55,940 nucleotides of DNA. Origin: Devosia psychrophila. Its GTDB lineage: Bacteria; Pseudomonadota; Alphaproteobacteria; Rhizobiales; Devosiaceae. Numbering within the stretch: position 1 is the first letter of the stretch; the number at the start of each line of letters is the position of its first letter. The notes below the pieces were generated by a model. The model was not told the origin of the DNA, ran no database searches, and worked only from the letters and a program-made list of their open reading frames with translations. The stretch covers positions 1 to 55,940 of the forward strand of contig NZ_LAPV01000085.1 of NCBI RefSeq assembly GCF_000971275.1. Direction: 5' to 3'. A program made the position numbers and the translations under genes. This document shows, piece after piece, positions 8,651 to 16,687 of the stretch.

Positions 8651-9808
8651 GTGTATCAGGCCAGTATCGATCGTCAGCAGGACCGCCCGTCGGCCTTCGT
8701 TCTGCTGCTGCCGCTGCTCTTCGTGCTGAGCGGTACCATGATCCGTTTTCTCGCCTTCCGATATGCTCAACCAGATGCCGACTGGACTAACTACTTCGGC
8801 GCCATGTGCCGCTGGGACTGCAGTTGGTATGTCTCCATGGCGCAACGCGGTTACGACACCTTCCCGGTGCCCGGCCGCGTCAACGCCGGCAACTGGGCCT
8901 TCTTTCCGTTTTATCCCATGCTGGTTGGTCTGATCGGCAAGCTGATCCCGCTGCCCACCATCGTCCTCGCCAGCCTGCTCTCGATCATCACGGCTTACGC
9001 TGCCGTGGTCGTCGCCTGGCCGCTGCTCGGCCGCAACATTCGCGCCTATACGCTCTATGCCGCCTTCATCCTCAGCGGCCCGCTCTCGATGTATTTCACC
9101 ACCTTCTTCACCGAGGTGATGTTCGTCCTGCTGACCACGCTCACTTTCGTCCATCTCAGCCGCGGCAACTACCTAGGCGCGGCCGGCTTCACCGCACTGC
9201 TGTCGGCAACGCGCATTGTCGGCGTCTTCGCATCGCTTTCCATCGGTGTGCAGGCCCTGCTCGACTGGCGTCGCGATACCGGATCGTGGAAGGGCTGGCT
9301 TGGTGGCCTGCTCGCTCAACCGCGGCTGGTGCTGGCCATCTTCATCTCGCCGCTCGGCCTCTTCGTCTATGTCGCCTTCCTCCACTACTGGATGGGCGAT
9401 GGCCTCGCCTTCAGCCACGTTCAGCGCGCCTGGGGCCGCCAGATCAGCAATCCGGGGATGTATCTGTGGACGGGTCTGACGTCCTGGTCCACCACGCCCG
9501 GCCAATTGCTGACCAACTCACAAATCCTGGCACTGTCGGCCGTCGTGGGACTTTTTCTCACTGGTGTGCTCGCCTGGCGCCGTCAATGGAGCGCCGCGGC
9601 CTTCGCCCTGTTGGCCATCGTCATTCCTCTGGCGGCCGGCCTTGCCTCCATGATGCGCTTCATGGCCGCCATGGCGCCCCTCACCATCACCGCCGCAACG
9701 CTGGTGGCCCGCTGGCGCTGGCTGTTCGTGGTCAGTCTCATCGGCCTGCTGGCAGGCGCCTGGTTCTCCACCCTCGCCTGGTTTGGAGGCAATGTTGCGC
9801 TTGTCTGA
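8651..9808 (+). CDS. PIG-V-like multi-pass mannosyltransferase
   Basis: A 385-residue polytopic membrane protein with about eight to ten hydrophobic helices. Its early luminal/periplasmic motif RWDCSWYVSMAQRGY is the WDxxWY signature of the GPI mannosyltransferase 2 (PIG-V) family; bacterial members are lipid-linked-sugar-dependent transferases. FFPFYPML and TTFFTEVMFVLLT fit the same family. It starts at GTG 8651, four bases after GGGAGG. It is divergent from the GT2-GtrA gene, which would supply the polyprenyl-phosphate sugar. Its last 17 bases overlap the next gene, implying coupled translation. The acceptor (protein, lipid or glycan) is unknown. Confidence 0.78.
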   Translation: MYQASIDRQQDRPSAFVLLLPLLFVLSGTMIRFLAFRYAQPDADWTNYFGAMCRWDCSWYVSMAQRGYDTFPVPGRVNAGNWAFFPFYPMLVGLIGKLIPLPTIVLASLLSIITAYAAVVVAWPLLGRNIRAYTLYAAFILSGPLSMYFTTFFTEVMFVLLTTLTFVHLSRGNYLGAAGFTALLSATRIVGVFASLSIGVQALLDWRRDTGSWKGWLGGLLAQPRLVLAIFISPLGLFVYVAFLHYWMGDGLAFSHVQRAWGRQISNPGMYLWTGLTSWSTTPGQLLTNSQILALSAVVGLFLTGVLAWRRQWSAAAFALLAIVIPLAAGLASMMRFMAAMAPLTITAATLVARWRWLFVVSLIGLLAGAWFSTLAWFGGNVALV

Positions 9809-10400
9809 CCGCAGCCCGCTGACGCTCGGCGTTTATGCCCTTGCCGCCATTCTCGCCCTGTTCGAGTTGGCCGTGCTGTGGCAGGGACTTCATCCCCAGG
9901 TGTCCGACGATTACCGCGCCTATTACATCGACCGTTCCACCACCTGCCTGCCGCAGCCGGTCATTGGTGCCTATATCGTTGGCACCAAGCTCGACTTGCG
10001 TTCCGGTGGCGACGACACCCGCGAGTTGCGACCCTGCGGCTGGGACGGCCCCGCCGGCGATGGCATGCACTCGGTTGGCGAAACCTCGCTGCTGCGTTTT
10101 GAGCTTGGTCGGCCCCAGGCGCTGAACCTCATGCTCGAATTGACCGGCACGGCCCTGCCGGGACCGGCCACCCAGCATGTTGCCATCTCAGCCAATGACA
10201 CCCCGTTGGGCACCATCGAGGTTGCGCCGGACCAGACCGATAGCTTCACCCTGCCAATTCCACGGGAAGCCATCGCCGATGATGGCACGCTGACGATCCG
10301 GCTCGACTATCCAGATGCCATCAGCCCCGGTCCGCGCACTGCCAACACCTATTGGCGCTCCGTGAAGCTTACTGCAGCGTCCCTTGTGGCCCAGAAGTAG
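9792..10400 (+). CDS. Membrane-anchored protein of unknown function, coupled to the PIG-V-like gene
   Basis: About 203 residues. One N-terminal membrane segment (LTLGVYALAAILALFELAVL) is followed by a soluble, probably extracytoplasmic domain rich in beta-type sequence. Two cysteines (TTCLPQ and RPCGWDG) could form a disulfide. I do not recognise a named family. The gene starts inside the preceding mannosyltransferase gene. ATG 9792 sits close to a GGAGG whose spacing better suits TTG 9795, so the exact start is uncertain. The overlap argues for a subunit or accessory factor of the upstream transferase. Confidence 0.65.
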   Translation: MLRLSDRSPLTLGVYALAAILALFELAVLWQGLHPQVSDDYRAYYIDRSTTCLPQPVIGAYIVGTKLDLRSGGDDTRELRPCGWDGPAGDGMHSVGETSLLRFELGRPQALNLMLELTGTALPGPATQHVAISANDTPLGTIEVAPDQTDSFTLPIPREAIADDGTLTIRLDYPDAISPGPRTANTYWRSVKLTAASLVAQK

Positions 10401-10540
10401 TTCGTCGGCAGGCCGGTCAATCGGCGGCATGAGCTGGCAATCCACCGGTACCTATTATCGCCTGATCGACGAGGCGGTCCGGCGCCAACGCCGCCGTACC
10501 CTTCGCCCTCGCCTACGCCATGGCGACGTAGACACAACTA

Positions 10541-10568
10541 AGGCCAAGGCTGCTCCCAGCCTTGGCCT
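10541..10568. terminator. Strong hairpin downstream of the 9792-10400 gene
   Basis: AGGCCAAGGCTG (10541-10552) and CAGCCTTGGCCT (10557-10568) are a perfect 12-bp stem with loop CTCC. No T-tract follows on either strand, so this may be an mRNA 3'-end stabiliser or a Rho-dependent site. The stretch 10401-10540 shows no supported gene. Confidence 0.5.
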
Positions 10569-10592
10569 GAATATTCCGACTGCCACGATGTG

Positions 10593-10710
10593 GATTGAGG
10601 TCAGGCCGAGTCGAAAATGGTGATCGGCGAGAAACCGGAGCGGAGCGTACATTTTTACGTGAGCACGCGAAGCGCAGACGATTGCCGTTTGCAGACCGGC
10701 ATTACCTCAA
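10593..10710. repeat. R2 structured intergenic element, copy 1
   Basis: Arms TTGAGGT (10594-10600) and ACCTCAA (10704-10710) bound a core shared with 53779-53830. The common sequences are CCGGAGCGGAGCGTAC, TACGTGAGCAC and AAGCGCAGACG. The right arm contains the stop codon of gapR (10707-10709). It lies in a convergent gap. Confidence 0.75.
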
Positions 10711-10970
10711 TTGTCGGAGGGTGACTCGACCATCCCGAGAGCGGCCATGTACAATTCCAGGATAGCTTCCTGCTCCATGCGCTCGTTGGCGTCCTGCTTG
10801 CGGATCATCACGATCTTGCGCAGGATCTTGGTATCGAAACCATTGCCCTTGGCTTCGGCGTAGATTTCCTTGATGTCGGCGGCAATGGCCGCCTTTTCTT
10901 CTTCCATGCGCTCGATGCGTTCGATGAACGCCCGCAACTGATCCTGGGCAACGCTGTCTTCGACGGCCAT
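10707..10970 (-). CDS. gapR: GapR (DUF2312), nucleoid-associated DNA-binding protein
   Basis: An 87-residue protein, nearly all alpha-helical and highly charged: an early coiled coil ([20 protein letters not shown]), then [20 protein letters not shown]. This is the DUF2312/UPF0335 family conserved across Alphaproteobacteria. Caulobacter GapR binds AT-rich, overtwisted DNA ahead of replication and transcription forks and stimulates topoisomerases. AAGGAA lies upstream of the ATG at a good distance. It is a single gene with the R2 repeat overlapping its 3' end. Confidence 0.93.
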   Translation of the reverse strand: MAVEDSVAQDQLRAFIERIERMEEEKAAIAADIKEIYAEAKGNGFDTKILRKIVMIRKQDANERMEQEAILELYMAALGMVESPSDN

Positions 10971-11143
10971 GGCACATTCCTTTTCGTTTGCTGGCCACGT
11001 TCAACCGCACAAGGAGCCGCCGTTCAACCCCTTTTGAACCAATCCGCACTGCTACCGCGCCGCATACCCGCAATTCGGTCAAATCGCCCCATTAGCCATT
11101 GACCAATTCGTCCCCATGGGCTCAAAGAAAGCACGATTTCCCG

Positions 11144-11713
11144 ATGATTGCTGGCACCAGATTGCTCAATTCCCGTCTCGGCATGACCCTGATCGGCGCG
11201 ATGTCCGCAAGCCTCGCTTTTTTCGTCACGCCCGCCCATGCCGATTTACGCATTTGCAATGAGACCGCCAACCTGGTTTCGGTCGCCCTCGGCTATCGTG
11301 CCGAACGCGGCTGGATGAGCGAAGGCTGGTGGCAGGCCCCTCCCGGCGATTGCCGCGTCCTATATCAGGGTGACCTCGAACGCCGCTTTTACTACCTGTT
11401 CGCCGTCGACGATATTGGCGGCGGCGCCTGGGATGGCTCGGTCTTCATGTGCACGCGTGACGAAACCTTCACAATATTCGGGGTTGAGGATTGCCTTGCC
11501 CGGGGTTATGAGCGCACCGGCTTCTTTGAAATCGATACCCAGAACCGGACTGACTGGACCTTGCAGTTGACTGATGGTGCCGCTGGCCCCGCTGTAGTGG
11601 GTCCGGAAGGCAGCGAAGACCTCGAAGACCCCACATTCCTTGTCGATCCCGACGACGTCACCATAGACGAACCGCAGGACGACATAACGACGCCAGGAAC
11701 GGACAAGCCATGA
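11144..11713 (+). CDS. DUF1036 secreted protein, coupled to pyk
   Basis: A periplasmic or secreted protein of the DUF1036 family. A signal peptide (MTLIGAMSASLAFFVTPAHA) is followed by the characteristic LRICNETANLVSVALGY and GWWQAPPGDCRVLYQG, with RFYYLFAV further on. The function is not established in this family. The start is chosen at ATG 11144; TTG 11099 would add 15 poorly conserved residues. The acidic C-terminal tail (about 40 residues, rich in Asp, Glu and Pro) is beyond the domain. The stop overlaps the start of pyk (ATGA), an arrangement I remember from other Hyphomicrobiales. Confidence 0.8.
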   Translation: MIAGTRLLNSRLGMTLIGAMSASLAFFVTPAHADLRICNETANLVSVALGYRAERGWMSEGWWQAPPGDCRVLYQGDLERRFYYLFAVDDIGGGAWDGSVFMCTRDETFTIFGVEDCLARGYERTGFFEIDTQNRTDWTLQLTDGAAGPAVVGPEGSEDLEDPTFLVDPDDVTIDEPQDDITTPGTDKP

Positions 11714-13149
11714 GACGCATGAGACGCGCAAAGATCATCGCCACCCTCGGGCCCGCAAGCCACGACGAGAAGATGATCGAGGAACTGGCAAAGGCCGGCG
11801 CGGACGTGTTCCGCATAAACATGAGCCATGCCAGCCACGAAGTCCTGCACCAGACCGTGGCGCGCATCCGCGCCGTCGAAAAGCGCCTTAACCATCCCAT
11901 TGGCATCCTGGTCGACCTTCAGGGTCCCAAGCTGCGCGTCTGGAAGTTTGCGGAAGGCTCCGTCAACCTCGTCGCCGGCCAGAAGTTCACGCTCGACAGC
12001 GACAAGAACGATACCGGCAATGCCGATCGCGTCTACCTGCCCCATCCCGAGATCATCGAAAGCGTTTCGGTCGGCGACCGTCTCTTGCTAGACGATGGCA
12101 AGCTCGCCCTCAAGGCGACTAAAGTCGGTAATGGCGCCATCGAGACCGAGGTCATCTACGGCGGCAAGCTCAGCGACAAGAAGGGCGTCTCCCTGCCCGA
12201 TACGCTGCTGCCGACCGGCGCCCTGACCGAGAAGGATCACGCCGATCTGCTCGAAGGTCTTAAGGCCGAAGCCGACTGGATCGCGCTCTCTTTCGTACAG
12301 CGTCCCGAAGACATCATCGACGTTCGCAAGATCGTCCAGGGTCGCGCCGGCGTCATGGCCAAGATCGAAAAGCCCCAGGCCATCGATCGCCTTGAAGAGA
12401 TCGTCAAGCTCTCCGACGCCATCATGGTGGCCCGTGGCGATCTCGGCGTCGAGCTGCCGCTCGAAACCGTTCCCGGCCTGCAGAAGCGCATGATCCGCAT
12501 GGCCCGCCGCTATGGCAAGCCAGTGGTCGTTGCCACCCAGATGCTTGAGTCGATGATCACCGCACCGGTCCCGACCCGCGCCGAAGTCTCGGACGTGTCG
12601 ATCGCGGTGTTCGAAGGCGCCGACGCCATCATGCTCTCGGCAGAGTCTGCTTCGGGCGCCTATCCCGTCGAAGCCGTCGCGACCATGAACAAGGTCGCAG
12701 TGGCCGTCGAAGGCGATGCCAACTATCGCGGCATCATCCGCGCCGCACAGACCGAGCCGGAAGCTACCGCTGCCGACGCCATCTCGGCCGCCACGCGCCA
12801 GGTTGCCGAAACCCTCGATCTGGCTGCGATCGTCACTTACACGGCTTCTGGCTCGACCGGAATTCGCGCCGCCCGCGAACGTCCCTCCAAGCCCATCATC
12901 GTGCTGTCGCCCAACCAGCGCACCATCCGCCGCATGTCGGTGGTCTGGGGCGTCCATTGCGTACAGACCGAAGACGCCGTGTCGCTTGAAGACATGGTCG
13001 ATCGCGCTTGCGTCATTGCCTATCAGGAAGGCTTTGCCCGCCCCGGCGACCGCATCGCTATCACCGCCGGCATTCCGCTGGGCACACCCGGCGCCACCAA
13101 CATGCTCCGCATCGCCTTCGTCCGCCAGGACGGCGCCGGCTCGAGCTGA
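11710..13149 (+). CDS. pyk: Pyruvate kinase
   Basis: Transfers phosphate from phosphoenolpyruvate to ADP, the last step of glycolysis and Entner-Doudoroff catabolism; cytosolic. 479 residues, standard length. AKIIATLGPAS at 7-17 starts the barrel; FRINMSHAS carries substrate-binding residues. The catalytic lysine motif MAKIEKP is at 216-222, the metal-binding region ARGDLGVELP at 241-250 and ATQMLESM at 275-282. The C-terminal regulatory domain includes TASGSTGIRAARERP. The ATG overlaps the stop of the DUF1036 gene by four bases, so translation is probably coupled. A strong terminator follows. Confidence 0.97.
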   Translation: MRRMRRAKIIATLGPASHDEKMIEELAKAGADVFRINMSHASHEVLHQTVARIRAVEKRLNHPIGILVDLQGPKLRVWKFAEGSVNLVAGQKFTLDSDKNDTGNADRVYLPHPEIIESVSVGDRLLLDDGKLALKATKVGNGAIETEVIYGGKLSDKKGVSLPDTLLPTGALTEKDHADLLEGLKAEADWIALSFVQRPEDIIDVRKIVQGRAGVMAKIEKPQAIDRLEEIVKLSDAIMVARGDLGVELPLETVPGLQKRMIRMARRYGKPVVVATQMLESMITAPVPTRAEVSDVSIAVFEGADAIMLSAESASGAYPVEAVATMNKVAVAVEGDANYRGIIRAAQTEPEATAADAISAATRQVAETLDLAAIVTYTASGSTGIRAARERPSKPIIVLSPNQRTIRRMSVVWGVHCVQTEDAVSLEDMVDRACVIAYQEGFARPGDRIAITAGIPLGTPGATNMLRIAFVRQDGAGSS

Positions 13150-13174
13150 GGCGAATAGCCAGACACGAAACACG

Positions 13175-13202
13175 AAAGGCCCGCCATGTGCGGGCCTTTT
13201 TT
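13175..13202 (+). terminator. Rho-independent terminator of pyk
   Basis: AAAGGCCCGC and GCGGGCCTTT form a perfect stem around CATGT and run directly into TTTTTT. It also lies just past the convergent TM2 gene and can serve both directions. Confidence 0.9.
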
Positions 13203-13204
13203 GA

Positions 13205-13510
13205 TCAGCGCCGCGAAAACACGCGGTCGGCAATGCGGCTGTTACTGCCCGCGGCCATGCCTGGCACCAGCAGAGCATCCACCAGCCACCAGAGGCCGAC
13301 AATGGCCCATAGGAAGCCCAGCACGCCAAACGACACCAGTGTCAGCATCAGCGTCACTGTGGATAGCGCCAGCATGATGAAGCCGCTGATCGGGCGCCCC
13401 AGATAAAACCGGTGCGCCCCGACATAGCCGAGAAAAAACCACAGCACATATGCGGCGATGAGCGACTTCTTCTCGATGTCATATTGGGCCGAAGTGCGGT
13501 CCATGGTCAT
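13205..13510 (-). CDS. TM2-domain membrane protein
   Basis: 101 residues. The TM2 signature is clear: KKSLIAAYVLWFFLGYVGAH followed by RFYLGRPISGFIML, two membrane helices joined by the conserved GxHRFYLG turn, then a third hydrophobic stretch (FGVLGFLWAIVGLWWLVDAL). TM2 proteins lack a settled molecular role. The ATG at 13510 has GGAGAA upstream. The stop is only two bases from the convergent pyk terminator. Confidence 0.85.
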   Translation of the reverse strand: MTMDRTSAQYDIEKKSLIAAYVLWFFLGYVGAHRFYLGRPISGFIMLALSTVTLMLTLVSFGVLGFLWAIVGLWWLVDALLVPGMAAGSNSRIADRVFSRR

Positions 13511-13606
13511 TGCAGGTTCTCCATTTGCAACAAAAATGGTATGGATTTTCCGCAGTTCAAGACCGCGCCAGCCGGCCGCTAAAATCTCAACGTCTGCAGC
13601 ACCCTG

Positions 13607-14014
13607 TCAGGCCCGGTTTCGCGCTTCCAGCAAGCTCTTGAGCGTCAGGAAATCCGTGTTGATCCATTCGACGGTGGACGCAAACTTTACGTCATCCATG
13701 CCTTCGCGCTGAAAAAAGGTGAAAGTCAGCTCCGTTCCCCGCCCGTTCCGCATCACGCGCATCGGCGTGTAGAGCACTTCGCCGCCCGGCACGAAAATCG
13801 CATGGTCGAGCACGCCGAAATCATTGGGCGGTGAAAACCGAAAATGGCGCGGCCCATAGGAGGTGTCCCCCTTCCAGTCGCCATTATCGAGCGGCCTGAG
13901 CGTGCCGGGCTCGACCGCTGCCCAATGCTGGTAGTTGGCAGGCTTGCCGAGATAGTCATAGACCTCGTCGAATGGCCGATCGATCGACACGCTGATCGTG
14001 TGCGAGCGCCGCAT
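13607..14014 (-). CDS. SRPBCC-superfamily protein (START/polyketide-cyclase fold)
   Basis: 135 residues, starting MRRSHTISVSIDRPFDEVYD with an AGGTGA ribosome-binding site. The opening beta strand followed by the PFDEVYDYLGKPANYQHW helix is the hallmark of the SRPBCC hydrophobic-ligand-binding fold. ELTFTFFQREGMDD belongs to a later strand and loop. No catalytic function can be assigned. It is a single gene between the TM2 gene and rpmJ. Confidence 0.75.
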   Translation of the reverse strand: MRRSHTISVSIDRPFDEVYDYLGKPANYQHWAAVEPGTLRPLDNGDWKGDTSYGPRHFRFSPPNDFGVLDHAIFVPGGEVLYTPMRVMRNGRGTELTFTFFQREGMDDVKFASTVEWINTDFLTLKSLLEARNRA

Positions 14015-14053
14015 GTCTCACCTCATTGCGCCTTCACGAGGCGCATAAACAAC

Positions 14054-14075
14054 AAAGCCCGCTTTCGCGGGCTTT
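14054..14075 (-). terminator. Terminator downstream of rpmJ
   Basis: AAAGCCCGC and GCGGGCTTT form a perfect nine-base-pair stem with loop TTTC, 23 bases past the rpmJ stop. On the minus strand GTTGTTT follows. Confidence 0.8.
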
Positions 14076-14097
14076 GCAATCATTCTGGTCTAAACGC

Positions 14098-14223
14098 TTA
14101 GCCTTGGCGGGCCTTGAAGCGCTTGTCCACCTTGTTGATGATGTAGACCCGGCCGCGACGGCGGACGAGCTTATTCGCGCGGTGGCGAGTCATCAGCGCC
14201 TTCAGCGAGTTACGGACTTTCAT
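14098..14223 (-). CDS. rpmJ: 50S ribosomal protein L36 (zinc-free type)
   Basis: A 41-residue basic protein of the large ribosomal subunit: [20 protein letters not shown], then [20 protein letters not shown] and a final G. This is the alphaproteobacterial L36 variant that lacks the four cysteine/histidine zinc ligands. The gene stands alone rather than in a ribosomal operon, as is usual in this group. Its own promoter, a leader hairpin and a terminator are all visible. Confidence 0.95.
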   Translation of the reverse strand: MKVRNSLKALMTRHRANKLVRRRGRVYIINKVDKRFKARQG

Positions 14224-14243
14224 CGGTCAATCCTCAAAGTCAA

Positions 14244-14268
14244 ACAAAAGAGGCGCCTAGGCGCCCCG
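14244..14268 (-). promoter_or_regulatory. Leader hairpin with T-run ahead of rpmJ (possible attenuator)
   Basis: Minus strand: GGGGCGC, loop CTAG, GCGCCTC, then TTTTGTTT, about 20-45 bases before the rpmJ start. Seven pairs (one G-T) followed by a T-run is terminator-like, inside the untranslated leader. It may attenuate rpmJ transcription. Function is inferred. Confidence 0.5.
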
Positions 14269-14281
14269 GAAACTGGCCGCA

Positions 14282-14310
14282 TACATAGGGAAGTTGACTT
14301 GGCCTGTCAA
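14282..14310 (-). promoter_or_regulatory. Sigma-70-type promoter of rpmJ
   Basis: Minus strand: TTGACA (14310-14305), 17 bases, then TATGTA (14287-14282). The predicted start near 14275 gives a leader of about 52 bases that contains the hairpin at 14244-14268. Confidence 0.7.
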
Positions 14311-14438
14311 CGCGCAACCACCCCGAATTGGGCTTCCACCCTGCTTTCCTGCGTCACCCTTGCGACACCCGGATTAACCAACCGTAGGCAAAGCTGCGTT
14401 ACCATGTTTGCTCTCAGCACTGCAGGCGGCAAATCCTT

Positions 14439-14942
14439 ATGGCCAACGAGGAAATTACCAAGCACGGCGTATTGGTCGCCGATCATTCGCCCCACATGGC
14501 GGCCCTTGTCGGCGTCATGCTCCGCAGTCTGGGCCGCAAGGACATTCGCGAAGCCTATGATGCCAGTCGAACCCTGACGGAGCTAAACCGCCGGGCCTTC
14601 GATGTCCTGATCATCAACGATGCCCTCGACAGCATGGATGGGGTGGCGCTGACTCGAAAGCTGCGTGCCTCGCTCGATTGCCAGAACCGCCATATCCCCA
14701 TCATCATGATGAGCGCGGCGCCCGATGCCAAGCGCATTGCCGATGCGCGCGATGCCGGCGTCACCGAATTCCTGCGCAAGCCCTTTGCGGCCAGCCACCT
14801 GCAGACGCGCCTGACCAGCATCGAGAACAACCCGCGCGGATTTATCGAAGCCGGCCAATACAAGGGGCCGGATCGCCGCCGCAGGGTCATCGACGTCGGC
14901 GACGAGCGCCGCGAAAGGGACACCGAAAGCAAGGCCGGCTAG
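14439..14942 (+). CDS. Single-domain response-regulator-like receiver protein
   Basis: 167 residues: one receiver domain (about 10-130) and a short basic tail ending the domain with KGPDRRRR, a style I remember from a hyphomicrobial receiver family without an output domain. Seen: VLVADHSPHM with one Asp of the usual acidic pair, a phosphorylation loop LIINDALDSMDG, S92 in MMSAAPD and K114 in FLRKPF. With the canonical eight-residue spacing to the DG glycine, the acceptor position is N60, with D61 next to it, so phosphorylation competence is doubtful. No kinase gene is adjacent. It shares a promoter region with divergent rpmJ. Confidence 0.78.
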   Translation: MANEEITKHGVLVADHSPHMAALVGVMLRSLGRKDIREAYDASRTLTELNRRAFDVLIINDALDSMDGVALTRKLRASLDCQNRHIPIIMMSAAPDAKRIADARDAGVTEFLRKPFAASHLQTRLTSIENNPRGFIEAGQYKGPDRRRRVIDVGDERRERDTESKAG

Positions 14943-14955
14943 GTCTCCCCAACAC

Positions 14956-14985
14956 CAAAAAGGCCCGCCGAAGCGGGCCTTGTCA
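14956..14985. terminator. Bidirectional terminator between the receiver gene and oppF
   Basis: AAGGCCCGC (14960-14968) and GCGGGCCTT (14973-14981) with loop CGAA. The minus strand continues with TTTT, the plus strand with TGTCATTT. Confidence 0.8.
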
Positions 14986-14987
14986 TT

Positions 14988-15845
14988 TCAGGCAGCGGCC
15001 TTACGAAGCCTCCGGCGCAGCTCGCGCCGCTCCATTTCCACCTTGGGGTCGGGCACCGGCACCGAAGCGATCAGCTTCTTGGTATAATCGTGCTGCGGGT
15101 CCATCACCACCTGCTCGGCATCGCCCATTTCAACCACTTCGCCGAAATACAGCACCATCACGCGCTGCGCGATGTGACGGACTACGGCGATGTCGTGGCT
15201 GATGAACAGCAGCGAAATGCCAAGCTCCTTCTGCAGGTCCATCAGCAAGTTGATCACCTGCGCACGGATCGACACGTCCAGCGCCGAAACCGCCTCGTCG
15301 CAGACGATCAGCTTCGGGTTGGTGATCAGCGCCCGTGCAATGCCGATGCGTTGGCACTGGCCGCCGGAAAACTCATGCGGATAGCGGTTGATCATGTCGG
15401 CGGTAAGACCGACCTTTTCCATCATCGCGATCACCCGAGCCAGGCGCTCTACCTTGCCGATCTCCGAGTAGTGGATAAGCAGCGGCTCGCCGATGATAGC
15501 GCCCGCCGTCATGCGCGGGTTTAGCGAGGCCAGCGGGTCCTGGAAGATCATCTGGATGTCCTTGCGCAAGGCCACCAGCTCCTTCACCGACATCTTCTGG
15601 ATGTCGTGGCCCATCCAGATCGACTGGCCCGACGTGGGCTCCAGCATGCGAATGACGGCCCGCGACAGCGTGGACTTGCCACAGCCGCTCTCGCCGACAA
15701 TGCCAAGCGTTTCGCCCTGATAAAGGTCGAACGATACGTTTTTTACCGCCCGCAGCACCTTGCGCCCGCCAAAAAGCCCGCCGGCCGGTATCGAGAAGTC
15801 CACCGAGATGTCCCGGACTTTGAGTATGGGTTCGCGTTCGCTCAT
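14988..15845 (-). CDS. oppF: Peptide ABC transporter ATPase, OppF-like
   Basis: 285 residues. One of two cytoplasmic ATPases that power import through OppBC. Walker A is GESGCGKSTLSRAVIRML, the Q-loop is IFQDPLASLNPRMT, the signature is FSGGQCQRIGIARAL and Walker B is LIVCDEAVSALDVS. The C-terminal extension typical of oligopeptide/dipeptide ATPases follows. It overlaps oppD by four bases (ATGA) and is the last gene of the operon. The start at 15845 has the usual N-terminal strand (EPILKVRDISVDFSI). Confidence 0.9.
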   Translation of the reverse strand: MSEREPILKVRDISVDFSIPAGGLFGGRKVLRAVKNVSFDLYQGETLGIVGESGCGKSTLSRAVIRMLEPTSGQSIWMGHDIQKMSVKELVALRKDIQMIFQDPLASLNPRMTAGAIIGEPLLIHYSEIGKVERLARVIAMMEKVGLTADMINRYPHEFSGGQCQRIGIARALITNPKLIVCDEAVSALDVSIRAQVINLLMDLQKELGISLLFISHDIAVVRHIAQRVMVLYFGEVVEMGDAEQVVMDPQHDYTKKLIASVPVPDPKVEMERRELRRRLRKAAA

Positions 15846-16684
15846 GCCTGGCGCTCCCCGACCATGAATTCATATGAAACAGTCGATAGTCGGTCGACCT
15901 TCTTGTCCAGCCGCGGGATCGCCGCCATCAGCCCCTGCGTATAGGGGTGCTGGGGGTTGGCAAACAGATCGAGCGTCTTGCGATGCTCCATCACCTGTCC
16001 GCCAAACATCACCAACGTGTCTTCGCAGGTGCCAGCCACGATGCCGAGGTCATGGGTGATCAGAATGATGGCAGTGCCGAAGTCTTCCTGCAAATCGACC
16101 AGAAGATCGATGATCTCGGCCTGCACCGTCACGTCCAGCGCTGTGGTCGGCTCGTCGGCGATCAGCAGCTCGGGCTGGCAAAGCAGGGCCATGGCAATCA
16201 TCACACGCTGCCGCATGCCGCCAGAGAACTCGTGCGGATACATGCGAACGCGGTTGGCAGCGTCTGGAATACGCACCGCGTCGAGGAAGCGGACACTTTC
16301 GGCCAGCGCCGCGCTGTGGCTCATGCCGCGGTGATGCTCCAGCACCTCCGTCATCTGCCGTGAAATGCGCAGATACGGGTTGAGCGACGTCATCGGATCC
16401 TGAAAAATGATCCCGATGCGTTCGGCGCGGTACCTGTTCATCTGCCGCGTCGGCAGGTTCAGGATTTCATGGCCATCAAAGATGACCGAACCGGACGCCT
16501 TGCCGTTGCGGGGCAACAGGCCGAGCAGTGCAAAAGCACCCTGTGTCTTGCCCGATCCACTCTCGCCGACGATGGCGATTGTGCCGCCCTTTTCAAGCGA
16601 GTAGGATAGGTCACGAACGGCGTGAACCACGCCATCCGTTGTCTCGAAATCGACCTTCAGGTTTTTTACTTCAAGCAAAGCCAT
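15842..16684 (-). CDS. oppD: Peptide ABC transporter ATPase, OppD-like
   Basis: 280 residues, beginning [20 protein letters not shown]. Walker [20 protein letters not shown]-loop [16 protein letters not shown], signature [15 protein letters not shown] and Walker [15 protein letters not shown], then the conserved [20 protein letters not shown]. It lies three bases after oppC and overlaps oppF, as expected for a cotranscribed ATPase pair. It is shorter than E. coli OppD (337 residues) because the C-terminal iron-sulfur-type extension is reduced. Confidence 0.9.
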   Translation of the reverse strand: MALLEVKNLKVDFETTDGVVHAVRDLSYSLEKGGTIAIVGESGSGKTQGAFALLGLLPRNGKASGSVIFDGHEILNLPTRQMNRYRAERIGIIFQDPMTSLNPYLRISRQMTEVLEHHRGMSHSAALAESVRFLDAVRIPDAANRVRMYPHEFSGGMRQRVMIAMALLCQPELLIADEPTTALDVTVQAEIIDLLVDLQEDFGTAIILITHDLGIVAGTCEDTLVMFGGQVMEHRKTLDLFANPQHPYTQGLMAAIPRLDKKVDRLSTVSYEFMVGERQA

Positions 16685-16687
16685 GGT

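Noticed and set aside
10429..10623. Short open frame after the 9792-10400 gene
   Set aside because: It runs through a perfect hairpin and into the R2 repeat, so it is unlikely to be coding.
12088..13329. 413-codon open frame opposite pyk
   Set aside because: Histidine- and glycine-rich antisense product, and it runs into the TM2 gene and terminator region.
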